Assembly: GCA_965248675.1 (NCBI GenBank)
Contig: CBDFJZ010000008.1
Location: forward strand, 1,488,001-1,552,000
Direction of reading: 5' to 3'
From: UBA6627 sp965248675
Lineage (GTDB): Bacteria > Chloroflexota > Dehalococcoidia > UBA2979
DNA: 64,000 bases
The translations under genes and the position numbers were made by a program. The notes beneath the pieces are model-generated. The model made no database searches. It saw only the letters and a list, made by a program, of their open reading frames with translations, and was not told the DNA's origin. Positions 35,770-44,173 of the stretch are shown here, one piece after another (positions within the stretch are counted from its first letter, which is position 1; every line of letters starts with the position of its first letter).

Positions 35770-36867
35770 TTGACCGACCTGTTGAAGCCCGAAATCCGGG
35801 TTGAGACCGACGAACCTGACTACGCATCGATCGTGGCGGAGCCCCTGGAGAAGGGCTTCGGGACGACGCTGGGCAACTCCCTGCGACGCGTACTGCTGTC
35901 CTCGCTGCCCGGCGCCGCGATCACCTCGGTGCGCGTCGAGGGCGTCGAGCACGAGTTCTCGACGATCGAGGGCATGAAGGAGGACGTCACCGAGTTCCTC
36001 CTCAACCTCAAGGAAGTGCGCCTCCGCGCCTTCTCGGATCGCCCCGCGCGCCTCTTCCTCGAGGTGGGCGGCCCCGGGGAGGTGACCGCCGGTCAAATTG
36101 AGGCGACCGCCGACTACGAGATCGTCAACCCGGAGCTGGTGCTCGCCACGCTCGACAGTAAGGAAGCCTCGCTCGTGGTCGACCTCAACGTCGAGACCGG
36201 TCGCGGCTACCTCCCGGCGACCGTCAGCGAGGGCCTGCCGATTGGCGTGATCCCCGTCGACGCGATCTTCACGCCGGTGCGCCGCGTCAACTTCCGCGTC
36301 TCGAACACCCGCGTCGGTCAGGACACCAACTTCGACCGCGTCGATCTCGAGATCTGGACCGACGGCACGATCGATGGGCAGCAAGCGCTGTCAACGGCCT
36401 CGGAGATCTTGCGCGAGCAGCTGATGGGCTTCCAGCTCCTTGGCGGCGAGGTCCAGGAGACCGCGGTCGTCCAGGAGGAGGCCGAGTTCTTCGAGGGCCA
36501 CGATATGCCGATCGAGCAGCTCCAGCTCTCGGTGCGCGCCTACAATTGCCTCAAGCGCTCCGGCTTGATGACCGTCGGCGCCGTCCTCGAGAAGTCCGAG
36601 GAAGAGCTGCTGGCGCTGCGTAACTTCGGCGAGAAGTCCTACTTCGAGCTGAAGGAGAAGCTGGTCACCGCCGGCTTCCCGGCGCCGCGCACCGACGCGC
36701 GCGTCGATGACGCTCCCGCCGAGCCGCAGCCCGCCGCTGTCGCCACCGAGGCGCCACCAGCCGCCGCGCCCGCGGCGGCCGAAGCCGAGGCCGACGACGA
36801 CGAGGTGGGCGCGCTGGGTGCCGCCCTGATGGAAGCGCTGAAGGAGGCCGGACGCGAGTCGAACTAG
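35770..36867 (+). CDS. rpoA: DNA-directed RNA polymerase alpha subunit
   Basis: 365 aa. The start is TTG 35770 after GAGAGAGG (spacing about 7), giving MTDLLKPEIRVETDEPDYAS; no ATG/GTG fits. The NTD dimerisation motif is FGTTLGNSLRRVLLSSLPGA; the alpha-CTD contains VRAYNCLKRSGLMTVGAVLE and FGEKSYFELKEKL. About 40 extra Ala/Glu/Asp-rich residues (AAPAAAEAEADDDE) follow the CTD. Confidence 0.96.
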   Translation: MTDLLKPEIRVETDEPDYASIVAEPLEKGFGTTLGNSLRRVLLSSLPGAAITSVRVEGVEHEFSTIEGMKEDVTEFLLNLKEVRLRAFSDRPARLFLEVGGPGEVTAGQIEATADYEIVNPELVLATLDSKEASLVVDLNVETGRGYLPATVSEGLPIGVIPVDAIFTPVRRVNFRVSNTRVGQDTNFDRVDLEIWTDGTIDGQQALSTASEILREQLMGFQLLGGEVQETAVVQEEAEFFEGHDMPIEQLQLSVRAYNCLKRSGLMTVGAVLEKSEEELLALRNFGEKSYFELKEKLVTAGFPAPRTDARVDDAPAEPQPAAVATEAPPAAAPAAAEAEADDDEVGALGAALMEALKEAGRESN

Positions 36868-36901
36868 CTGACGCTGGTGCGATCCGACCGGGGAGGCAGC
36901 C

Positions 36902-37252
36902 ATGCGACACCGACGAAACGGCCGGCGCTTCGATATGCCCACGTCACAGCGGCGGGCGATGTTCCGCAACCTGACGACGGACATCCTGCGCGAGGGCTAC
37001 GCGCAAACCACCGAGGCTCGCGCGAAAGAGCTGCGCTCGTTTGTGGAGAAGATGATCACCCTCGGCAAGCGCGGCACGCTCCACGCCCGCCGCCAGGCGC
37101 TGGCCTTCATCTACGACGAGGCCGTGGTGCGCGACGTCTTCGATGAAATCGCGCCGCGCTACGCGGACCGCCCCGGCGGCTACACGCGGGTCGTGAAGCT
37201 GGGTCGCCGCCGCGGCGATGGCTCGCGCATCGCCCGCATCGAACTCGTCTGA
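36902..37252 (+). CDS. rplQ: 50S ribosomal protein L17
   Basis: 116 aa. MRHRRNGRRFDMPTSQRRAM, LTTDILREGYAQTTEARAKE, and FDEIAPRYADRPGGYTRVVK are standard. Ends the alpha segment before truA. Confidence 0.97.
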   Translation: MRHRRNGRRFDMPTSQRRAMFRNLTTDILREGYAQTTEARAKELRSFVEKMITLGKRGTLHARRQALAFIYDEAVVRDVFDEIAPRYADRPGGYTRVVKLGRRRGDGSRIARIELV

Positions 37253-37274
37253 TCGGGTTCTGAGGCGAGCTGAG

Positions 37275-38081
37275 ATGTCCTCGTCCCTGCGTCGACTCGC
37301 CCTCTGGTTGGAGTACGACGGCTCCGCGTTCGCCGGGTCGCAGCTGCAGTCCAACCGCCGCACCGTCCAGGCCGTGCTCGAAGACGCCTGGCTCGCCTTT
37401 GCCGGGACCGGCGCACGTGCCCGCTTCGCCGGCCGCACCGACGCCGGCGTTCACGCACGTGGCCAGGTGGCGACCTTCGATACCGCGGCCTCGCACGAGC
37501 CTACGACCGTCCGCTCCGCGCTCAATCACTTCTTGCCCGACGACCTCGCGGTGCGCGCGGTGACCGAGGTGGCCCCGCGCTTCGAGGCCCGCGGTCATGC
37601 CTCATCACGCGTCTACCGCTACGCGATCGAGGATGGCCGCACCCGCTCGCCGCTCACGCGCGACCACGCCTGGCAGCTGCGCCGCCCGCTCGACGCGGCG
37701 GCGATGGCGGACGCGGCGCGCCGGCTGCCGTTCGAGGAACGCGACTGGGCCGCGTTCGGCGGGCCGACCCCGCCCGACTACCCGACGCTGCGGCTGCTGC
37801 ACCGCAGCGAGCTCCGCCGGACGGCGCCCCACCGCCTCGAATACACGGTCGCCGCCAGCGGGTTCCTCCCGCGCCAGGTGCGCCGCACGGTCGGTGCGCT
37901 GGTCAGCGTCGGCGACGGGACGTTGACCTCAGACGCGTTCGCTGATCTGATCGACGGTCCCGCGGGCAGCGTCGAACCGACCGCGCCGCCGCAGGGGCTG
38001 ACGCTGTTGCAGGTGCACTATCCGCCGGCGGCCATCGATTGGTCCGCGGGCTGTGCCGGAGACGGGACCGAGGAGATCTGA
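37275..38081 (+). CDS. truA: tRNA pseudouridine(38-40) synthase TruA
   Basis: 268 aa; modifies the anticodon stem-loop. ATG 37275; LALWLEYDGSAFAGSQLQSN, catalytic Asp in FAGRTDAGVHARGQV, RVYRYAIEDGRTRSPLTRDH, FLPRQVRRTVGALVSVG. TGATG overlap with rplM, the common rplQ-truA-rplM-rpsI order. Confidence 0.96.
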   Translation: MSSSLRRLALWLEYDGSAFAGSQLQSNRRTVQAVLEDAWLAFAGTGARARFAGRTDAGVHARGQVATFDTAASHEPTTVRSALNHFLPDDLAVRAVTEVAPRFEARGHASSRVYRYAIEDGRTRSPLTRDHAWQLRRPLDAAAMADAARRLPFEERDWAAFGGPTPPDYPTLRLLHRSELRRTAPHRLEYTVAASGFLPRQVRRTVGALVSVGDGTLTSDAFADLIDGPAGSVEPTAPPQGLTLLQVHYPPAAIDWSAGCAGDGTEEI

Positions 38082-38797
38082 TGCCGACCAAGACGTTCCG
38101 CCTCAGCGGGAAGCAGATGCTGCGCAACTGGCACGTCCTCGACGCCGCCAATCGCCCGCTCGGGCGCGTCGCCAGCGACGCGGCGCGGTTGCTGCTCGGC
38201 AAGCACAAGCCGGATTACGAGCCCTTCTTGCCGATGGGCGACTTCGTGGTGATCGTTAACGCCGGCCAGGTCGCGGTCACCGGCGCGAAGACCAAGCGCA
38301 AGGTCTACTACCGACACACCGGCTACCCCGGCGGCCTCCGCGAGCGCACGCTCGAGGAGCAGCTGGACCGTGATCCGAGGAAGGTCGTCGAGCGCGCCGT
38401 CAAGGGCATGCTCCCGCACAACTCGCGCGGTCGTGAGCTGTTCCGCCACCTCAAGGTCTACCTCGGCCCGGATCACCCGCACGAGGCGCAGGTCAACGCC
38501 GGCACCGGCGCCCGCGCCGCGAAGCGCGAACGCCAGGCGGAAGCGGCCGCCGCCGTCGCCGAGACTCCGGTCGAAGCGCCCGTCGAGGCCGAGCCCGCCG
38601 CCGAGGTGGATGCCGGAGCGGCGATCGACGGCGAGCGCCTGACCGGCTCCCTGTCGCGACACAAGCGCGCCGAGCTCGACGAAGAGGCCGCCCGCCTCGG
38701 TATCGAGATCGACCCCGATTGGAACAAGCCCGACGTGGTGGCCGCGGTTCAGGCCCACTACGATGCGAACCCGCTTCTCGAGGATGAGGACGAGTAG
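38081..38797 (+). CDS. rplM: 50S ribosomal protein L13 with C-terminal SAP-like extension
   Basis: 238 aa; usual L13 is about 145. The core is standard: NWHVLDAANRPLGRVASDAA, HTGYPGGLRERTLEEQLDRD, AVKGMLPHNSRGRELFRHLK. An Ala/Glu/Pro linker (AEAAAAVAETPVEAPVEAEP) leads to about 45 residues, LTGSLSRHKRAELDEEAARL then GIEIDPDWNKPDVVAAVQAH, that look like a small helix-extended-helix nucleic-acid-binding (SAP/Rho-N-like) module. The latter is inferred from pattern only. Confidence 0.94.
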   Translation: MPTKTFRLSGKQMLRNWHVLDAANRPLGRVASDAARLLLGKHKPDYEPFLPMGDFVVIVNAGQVAVTGAKTKRKVYYRHTGYPGGLRERTLEEQLDRDPRKVVERAVKGMLPHNSRGRELFRHLKVYLGPDHPHEAQVNAGTGARAAKRERQAEAAAAVAETPVEAPVEAEPAAEVDAGAAIDGERLTGSLSRHKRAELDEEAARLGIEIDPDWNKPDVVAAVQAHYDANPLLEDEDE

Positions 38798-39196
38798 ATG
38801 ACGACCGACCAACGCTATTTCTACGGCCTCGGCCGCCGCAAGGCCGCGATCGCACGTGTGCGCCTCTACCCGGGCAACGGCACGGTCGTGATCAACGGCC
38901 GCCCGTTCGAGGAGGCGTTGCCGCGCGAGTCGCTCCGCTACGAGGTGATGCAACCCCTCGAGGCGGTGGACGGGCAGAAGAGCTACAACATCCAGGTGAA
39001 GGTCCAGGGCGGCGGCGTTGCCGGCTGGGCGGGCGCGATCAAGCACGGCGTCGCACGCGCCCTCGTGGTCGCCGACGAAGCTAATCGACGGCCGTTGCGC
39101 TCGCAGGGGCTGCTGACGCGCGATCCGCGCGTCAAGGAGCGGAAGAAGCCGGGCCTCAAGCGCGCGCGCAAGGCGCCCCAATTCACGAAACGCTAG
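38798..39196 (+). CDS. rpsI: 30S ribosomal protein S9
   Basis: 132 aa; its C-terminal KR tail touches P-site tRNA. FYGLGRRKAAIARVRLYPGN, ITHGVARAL-type region IKHGVARALVVADEANRRPL, RDPRVKERKKPGLKRARKAP and QFTKR end. Abuts rplM (TAGATG). Last gene of the cluster. Confidence 0.97.
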   Translation: MTTDQRYFYGLGRRKAAIARVRLYPGNGTVVINGRPFEEALPRESLRYEVMQPLEAVDGQKSYNIQVKVQGGGVAGWAGAIKHGVARALVVADEANRRPLRSQGLLTRDPRVKERKKPGLKRARKAPQFTKR

Positions 39197-39211
39197 TTCA
39201 CCAAGCGCTAA
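39182..39211 (+). repeat. Duplicated FTKR-stop tail of rpsI
   Basis: TTCACGAAACGCTAG (39182-39196, last four codons and stop) is followed at once by TTCACCAAGCGCTAA (39197-39211). Both read F-T-K-R-stop in the same frame and differ only at three third-codon positions. Confidence 0.85.
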
Positions 39212-39233
39212 CCGAACCGCTCGATCATCGACA

Positions 39234-39259
39234 ACGCCCCGCGAGAGCGGGGCGTTTCT
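39234..39259 (+). terminator. Rho-independent terminator of the ribosomal-protein cluster
   Basis: Perfect stem ACGCCCCGC / GCGGGGCGT with GAGA loop (39234-39255), followed by TTTCT. Located 38 bp after rpsI. Confidence 0.9.
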
Positions 39260-39285
39260 GATCGAGGCCAGTTCCGTGGATCGCC

Positions 39286-40356
39286 TTAGCCCATTCGTTC
39301 CTTGAACGTCTCGATCGGGGTCGTGTCGCTCGGGTCGACACCGTTCAGCATCGCCAGGTAGTAGGAGACCCAGTCGCCGAGGCAGCAGGCGCGCAGGATC
39401 GTTTCCAGCGGACTCGCGCCGCCCGTGACCTCGGAGCTGTGGGTGACGCCGGCTTCGTCGAGGGCGAGGCCGGTCAACTCGACGCGGCGACGGTTGCGTT
39501 CGTGCGCGCTGTCGGCATCGAGGAAGAGTACGTGGAACTGTTCGATGCCGGCGGCCGGCAGCCCGAAGCCGTTGATGAAAGTGTGATCCATCTCCGGCAG
39601 CGCGCTGAAGAACGCCCACTGCTTCGCGTTCTCCTGGAGCTGGCCTGCCCAGCGCCGCGCTGCGATCTCGAGGAACGACACGCCAACCACAACCGGCAGC
39701 CGTCCTTGCAGGCGGAGCGCGATCTGCTTCGCCAGGTTGACGTCCGCTGGCACTTCGATGCCGCATGCCACCGCGCTCGCGTCCAGGGCGGTGGCCGTCG
39801 CTTCGACCTCGTCGTCGCCAATCGACAGCACGCCGAGGCCGGTGAGCACGCCGGAGAGCGGCATCAGCCCCCAGCCGAGCGCGGCGCGCGGGTGTCCCTC
39901 CCAGCTGAACTGGAGGAGCGGGCCGTCGAACTGCGCGAGCTTGCCGCCGGTGGTGATCGCGAGCCGCATCCCCGGAGCGCCGCGCGCCGCCTCGAGGCCC
40001 GCCAGCGTCTCCTCGGTGTTGCCGGAGACGGAGGAGCCGACGATCAGCGTCCCGGGGCCGGCCGGCGGCGGCGCGTAGTCACGTACAACCTCGACGGGCA
40101 CCTGAGAGCCGATGCGCGCGATCGTCGCCGCGATGTCGGCGCCGATCGCCGATCCGCCCATCCCGACCACGACCACCCGCTCGGGAGTCGTGAACGAAGC
40201 GGGCGCCTCCCACGCGCGTCCCGCGGCCCACGCCTCGCGCACCTGGTCGCCGAGCCCGGCGATCAGCGCGCCCATCCCGTGCGGATCGAGGCGTTCGTAG
40301 ACCTCGAGGTCGTCGAGTGTGTGTGCGGACTCGGTACTCAGTCGCTCAGCGGTCAT
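39286..40356 (-). CDS. Bifunctional phosphoglucose/phosphomannose isomerase
   Basis: 356-aa SIS-fold protein interconverting fructose-6-P with glucose-6-P or mannose-6-P. ERVVVVGMGGSAIGADIAAT, LIVGSSVSGNTEETLAGLEA (sugar-phosphate loop), FSALPEMDHTFINGF and SHERNRRRVELTGLAL fit the archaeal/Chloroflexi-type PGI/PMI. Third gene of a minus-strand set after the nucleotidyltransferase and mutase, together leading from Fru-6-P to activated mannose or glucose. Confidence 0.9.
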   Translation of the reverse strand: MTAERLSTESAHTLDDLEVYERLDPHGMGALIAGLGDQVREAWAAGRAWEAPASFTTPERVVVVGMGGSAIGADIAATIARIGSQVPVEVVRDYAPPPAGPGTLIVGSSVSGNTEETLAGLEAARGAPGMRLAITTGGKLAQFDGPLLQFSWEGHPRAALGWGLMPLSGVLTGLGVLSIGDDEVEATATALDASAVACGIEVPADVNLAKQIALRLQGRLPVVVGVSFLEIAARRWAGQLQENAKQWAFFSALPEMDHTFINGFGLPAAGIEQFHVLFLDADSAHERNRRRVELTGLALDEAGVTHSSEVTGGASPLETILRACCLGDWVSYYLAMLNGVDPSDTTPIETFKERMG

Positions 40357-40366
40357 CTGACATCCC

Positions 40367-41794
40367 CTAGAGGGCGACGCCGGCGAGCTCCTGCCCGTCC
40401 TGCAACGCTTGCTGCACCTCGTTCATCGAGGGCATCTCGGCGTAGATGCGCAGCAGCGGCTCTGTGCCGCTGAAGCGGAGCAGCAGCCACCAACCGCCCT
40501 CCAGCGTGAAGCGGAATCCGTCGAGTTCGTCCTGCCCGATCACCGCCAGGCCGGCGATCGTCTCCGGCTTCGCCTCCGCCACCCGCGCGAGGATCTCCTC
40601 CTTCTCGTCGGAGCGGACGGTGACGTCGAGACGGTCGTACTCATGGCGACCGACCAGCTCGTACAACTCCTCGAGCAGCTGCGAAGGATTCTTGCCGGTG
40701 CGCGCGACGAAGTCGAGCATGAACAGCCCCGCGATCAGGCCGTCGCGTTCCGGAATATGCCCGCGCACGGCCGAACCGCCCGACTCCTCGCCCGCGATCA
40801 GCGCGTCGGTTTCGAGCATCCGCGGACCGAGGTACTTGAACCCGACCGGCGTCTCGTGAACGTCGCAGCCGAAGTGCTCGCCGAGCTTGTCGATCATCCG
40901 CGTCATCGTGATCGAGCGGACAATCGGGCCGCGCTGCTCGAGCACCGCGAGCTGGTAGTAGACGAGCAGCGCGAAGGTCTGGAGCTGTGTGACGAAGCGC
41001 CCCTGCTCGTCAATCAGCCCGAAGCGGTCACCGTCGCCGTCCGTCGCGAGCCCGAGGTCGAACCCGCCCGCCGCGATCATCTCCATCGACTCGGGCAGGT
41101 TGACGGCGATCGGCTCCGGCGCGCGCATTCCCGGGAACGCGGGGTTGCGGCGGCTGTGGATCTCGCGGATGTGGGTTGCCCCCTCGCCGAGCGCCGCGAC
41201 GGTCCAACCGCACGCCGAGCCGTACATCGAGTCGATGAGCACATTGAGCCCGGCGTCGCGAATGCCGTCGATGTCGACGAACTCGCGGATCGCCTTCAGG
41301 TACGTGTTCTGCGCGTCGATCCGCTCGACCAGGCCCTTGGCTTCGGCTTCGCCGAGTGGCATGTGTTGCACGCGGTCGGCCGCGAGCACGCCCGGGATCG
41401 CCTGCTCGATCTCGCTGGTCACCTCCGGCGACGCGGTGCCGCCCAGCGCTGATTTCACCTTGAACCCGTTCCAGCGCGCCGGGTTGTGGCTTGCGGTGAT
41501 CATGATCCCACCACCGGCCTCCCGCTCACGCACCGCGAACGACAGCGCCGGCGTCGGCACGAACGTCGACGTCAGCGCGACCGGGATCTCGTTCGCGACC
41601 ATCACCTCGGCCACCGCGCCGGCGAACGACCCGGACAGGAACCGCGTGTCGTAGCCGATCACCACCTCCGAGGCGAGATCGTGTCGTCTGAGGTAATCGG
41701 CGGTCGCTTGCGCCACCGCGCGCACGTTGTCGAACGTGTAGTCGTCCGCGATTACGGCCCGCCAGCCGTCCGTTCCGAAGCGGATCTGTTGCAT
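40367..41794 (-). CDS. Phosphoglucomutase/phosphomannomutase
   Basis: 475-aa alpha-D-phosphohexomutase. N-terminal IRFGTDGWRAVIADDYTFDN, active Ser in MITASHNPARWNGFKV, metal loop LGLATDGDGDRFGLIDEQGR, sugar loop AGEESGGSAV, C-terminal LRFSGTEPLLRIYAE. Makes mannose-1-P or glucose-1-P for the nucleotidyltransferase next door (2 bp between genes). Confidence 0.94.
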   Translation of the reverse strand: MQQIRFGTDGWRAVIADDYTFDNVRAVAQATADYLRRHDLASEVVIGYDTRFLSGSFAGAVAEVMVANEIPVALTSTFVPTPALSFAVREREAGGGIMITASHNPARWNGFKVKSALGGTASPEVTSEIEQAIPGVLAADRVQHMPLGEAEAKGLVERIDAQNTYLKAIREFVDIDGIRDAGLNVLIDSMYGSACGWTVAALGEGATHIREIHSRRNPAFPGMRAPEPIAVNLPESMEMIAAGGFDLGLATDGDGDRFGLIDEQGRFVTQLQTFALLVYYQLAVLEQRGPIVRSITMTRMIDKLGEHFGCDVHETPVGFKYLGPRMLETDALIAGEESGGSAVRGHIPERDGLIAGLFMLDFVARTGKNPSQLLEELYELVGRHEYDRLDVTVRSDEKEEILARVAEAKPETIAGLAVIGQDELDGFRFTLEGGWWLLLRFSGTEPLLRIYAEMPSMNEVQQALQDGQELAGVAL

Positions 41795-41796
41795 CG

Positions 41797-42834
41797 TTAC
41801 GTCCCCGCCTCGACCACCGCGTCCGGCTCCACCTGACCCTCGCTGACGCGTGCGCCTGGGTCGATCCTCGCACCGTGCGCGACCACCGACCGCTCGATCA
41901 TCGCGCCGTCATGGACCGCGACCTCGCTCGCGAGCACGCTATCGCGCACCGTCGCTCCGTCAGCGATCCGAACGCCGTCCCACAGCACGCTGCGCTCCAC
42001 CCGCGCCCCGGCCCCGATCGTGCTGCCGGCGCCGATCACCCCCGGTCGCCTCAGCTCGGCGCCGTCGGCCACGCTCACGCCGTCTCCGAGCAACACGCCC
42101 TCGGTGCCGTCGGGCACCCGACCCGGGATCGCTCCGTCCGCGAGTTCGAGATTGACCAGTCGCAGCGATTCCGCGTTTCCGATGTCACGCCAATAGCTTG
42201 GCAGGCTGAAGCCGTAGATCGGACGCCCGGCTTCACACATCGTAGGAAAGAGGCTGTCCTCGACGCGGTTGAACTCCGTCGGATTCAGCTCGTCCAGCAC
42301 CGAAGGCTCGAACAGCCAGTTGCCGGCGTTGATCAGTCGCGACGGCGCCGACTCTCGGGGCGGCTTCTCCACGAAGCGGGTGATCCGGCCATCGTCTCCC
42401 GTCACGGCGACGCCAAACGGGGACGGGTCTTCGACCTCGTGCAGATGCATCGTCAGCTCGGCGCCCCGTTCGCGGTGGAAGGCGGACATCGCGGAGAGAT
42501 CGAGGTCGGTGATGATGTCGCCGTTTGCGACGAGGAACGGTTCGTCCCAGCCCTGCGCCACGCTGGCGATCGCGCCGCCCGAGCCGAGCGGCGTGTCCTC
42601 GTAGGCGTAGTCCAGCTCGAGGCCGAGCGCCGACCCATCGCCGAACGCGTCGCGAATCTCTGCATTTCGTTCCGTCATGGCCAGCGTGATGCGCGTGATC
42701 GCGTGCCGTTTCAGATGCAGCAGCAGGTGTTCGAGGAGTGGCCGGTTCAGCACCGGGACGAGCGCTTTCGGAGTGCGCCACGTCAGTGGTCGCAGCCGCG
42801 TACCCTGGCCGCCGACAAGGACGATTGCGCGCAC
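41797..42834 (-). CDS. Sugar-1-phosphate nucleotidyltransferase (GDP-mannose/dTDP-glucose pyrophosphorylase family)
   Basis: 345 aa. N-terminal NTP-transferase domain: AIVLVGGQGTRLRPLTWRTP, PLGSGGAIASV, VANGDIITDLDL, FVEKP. The C-terminal third (GVLLGDGVSVADGAELRRPG, VIGAGSTIGAGARVERSVLW) is a left-handed beta-helix hexapeptide domain. Eukaryote-like GMPP architecture suggests mannose-1-P guanylyltransferase, consistent with the PMM and PGI/PMI neighbours, but the nucleotide cannot be fixed from sequence. Confidence 0.88.
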   Translation of the reverse strand: MRAIVLVGGQGTRLRPLTWRTPKALVPVLNRPLLEHLLLHLKRHAITRITLAMTERNAEIRDAFGDGSALGLELDYAYEDTPLGSGGAIASVAQGWDEPFLVANGDIITDLDLSAMSAFHRERGAELTMHLHEVEDPSPFGVAVTGDDGRITRFVEKPPRESAPSRLINAGNWLFEPSVLDELNPTEFNRVEDSLFPTMCEAGRPIYGFSLPSYWRDIGNAESLRLVNLELADGAIPGRVPDGTEGVLLGDGVSVADGAELRRPGVIGAGSTIGAGARVERSVLWDGVRIADGATVRDSVLASEVAVHDGAMIERSVVAHGARIDPGARVSEGQVEPDAVVEAGT

Positions 42835-42888
42835 GGACCTGATCCTAGGGGCTGCGCTGCGCGCCGTCCAAGCCCCGGCGGGCCGTGC

Positions 42889-44124
42889 CTAGTCCCCGTC
42901 GCCGCCGTCATCGGGCAGCCCGGCCTCGCGGCGCAGCGTGGCGGCGAGGTCGGTGCGCTCCCACGGGAGATCGATGTCGGCGCGCCCGAAGTGCCCATAG
43001 GCCGCTGTCTGCCGGTAGATCGGGCGTTTCAGGTCGAACCGGTCGATGATCGCCGCCGGGCGCAGGTCGAAGTGGGCATCGATAAGTCGCTCGATGACCT
43101 CGATGCCGACGTGTTCGGTGCCGAAGGTCTCGAACGCGACGGAGGTCGGCTGTGCGACCCCGATCGCGTACGACACCAGCACCTCGAAACGCTCCGCCAG
43201 GCCGGCCGCGACGACGTTCTTCGCGACGTGTCGGGCCGCGTACGCGGCCGAGCGGTCGACCTTCGACGGATCCTTGCCGCTGAAGGCGCCACCGCCGTGA
43301 CGGGCGACGCCGCCGTAAGTGTCCACGATGATCTTGCGCCCGGTCAGCCCGGCGTCGCCCATCGGCCCGCCGGTGACGAAGCGTCCCGTTGGGTTGACGT
43401 AGATCCTCGTCTCATCGTCCAGCAGTTCCGGCGGGCAGATCGCCCGGATCACGTGCTGGTCGATATCGCGTCGCAGCACGTCTTCCGACACCTCGGCCGC
43501 GTGTTGCGAGGAGACCACAACCGCGGAGATCCGCTTCGGGACGCCGTGCGCATACTCGACCGTGACCTGTGACTTGCCGTCCGGCCCGAGGTAGGGCAAC
43601 TCACCGCTGCGGCGTACCTCGCTCAGCCGCCGGGTGAGCCCGTGCGACAGCGAGACGGTCAGCGGCATCAGCTCGTCCGTCTCGGTGCAGGCGAAGCCGA
43701 TCATCATCCCTTGATCGCCGGCGCCCGCGAGGTCGTAGTCGTCCACCTCGCCGGCTTGCTCGCGTGCCTCGATCGCGCGGTTCACGCCCTGCGCGATGTC
43801 GCCCGACTGCTCCTTGATCGAGGTCAGCACCCCGCAGGTGTTCGCGTCGAAGCCGATCTCCGATCCGGTGTAGCCGATGCTGCGCACGGTCTCGCGCACG
43901 ACCTTCTCGATGTCGATGTACGCGTTCGTCGTGATCTCGCCGAAGACCCACACCGTGCCGGTCGTGATCGCGGTCTCGCACGCGACACGCGACTCCGGGT
44001 CCTCTGCCAGCAGCGCATCGAGGACCGCGTCGGACACCTGGTCACACATCTTGTCAGGGTGACCCTCGGTCACGGACTCGCTGGTGAACTGAAATGACGG
44101 CGAGGTCATGAAGGACGTGCTCAT
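42889..44124 (-). CDS. metK: S-adenosylmethionine synthetase
   Basis: 411 aa; Met + ATP to SAM. FTSESVTEGHPDKMCDQVSD, GAGDQGMMIGFACTETDELM, GPMGDAGLTGRKIIVDTYGG, and HGGGAFSGKDPSKVDRSAAY are diagnostic. ATG 44124 (ATG 44109 also possible). Lies 49 bp downstream of ahcY in the same direction, so synthesis and recycling of SAM are co-located. Confidence 0.97.
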   Translation of the reverse strand: MSTSFMTSPSFQFTSESVTEGHPDKMCDQVSDAVLDALLAEDPESRVACETAITTGTVWVFGEITTNAYIDIEKVVRETVRSIGYTGSEIGFDANTCGVLTSIKEQSGDIAQGVNRAIEAREQAGEVDDYDLAGAGDQGMMIGFACTETDELMPLTVSLSHGLTRRLSEVRRSGELPYLGPDGKSQVTVEYAHGVPKRISAVVVSSQHAAEVSEDVLRRDIDQHVIRAICPPELLDDETRIYVNPTGRFVTGGPMGDAGLTGRKIIVDTYGGVARHGGGAFSGKDPSKVDRSAAYAARHVAKNVVAAGLAERFEVLVSYAIGVAQPTSVAFETFGTEHVGIEVIERLIDAHFDLRPAAIIDRFDLKRPIYRQTAAYGHFGRADIDLPWERTDLAATLRREAGLPDDGGDGD

Positions 44125-44173
44125 GTCCGGGTCCTCTCGGCGAACGAACGACTGCGGCTGTTCGGCTGGCTGA

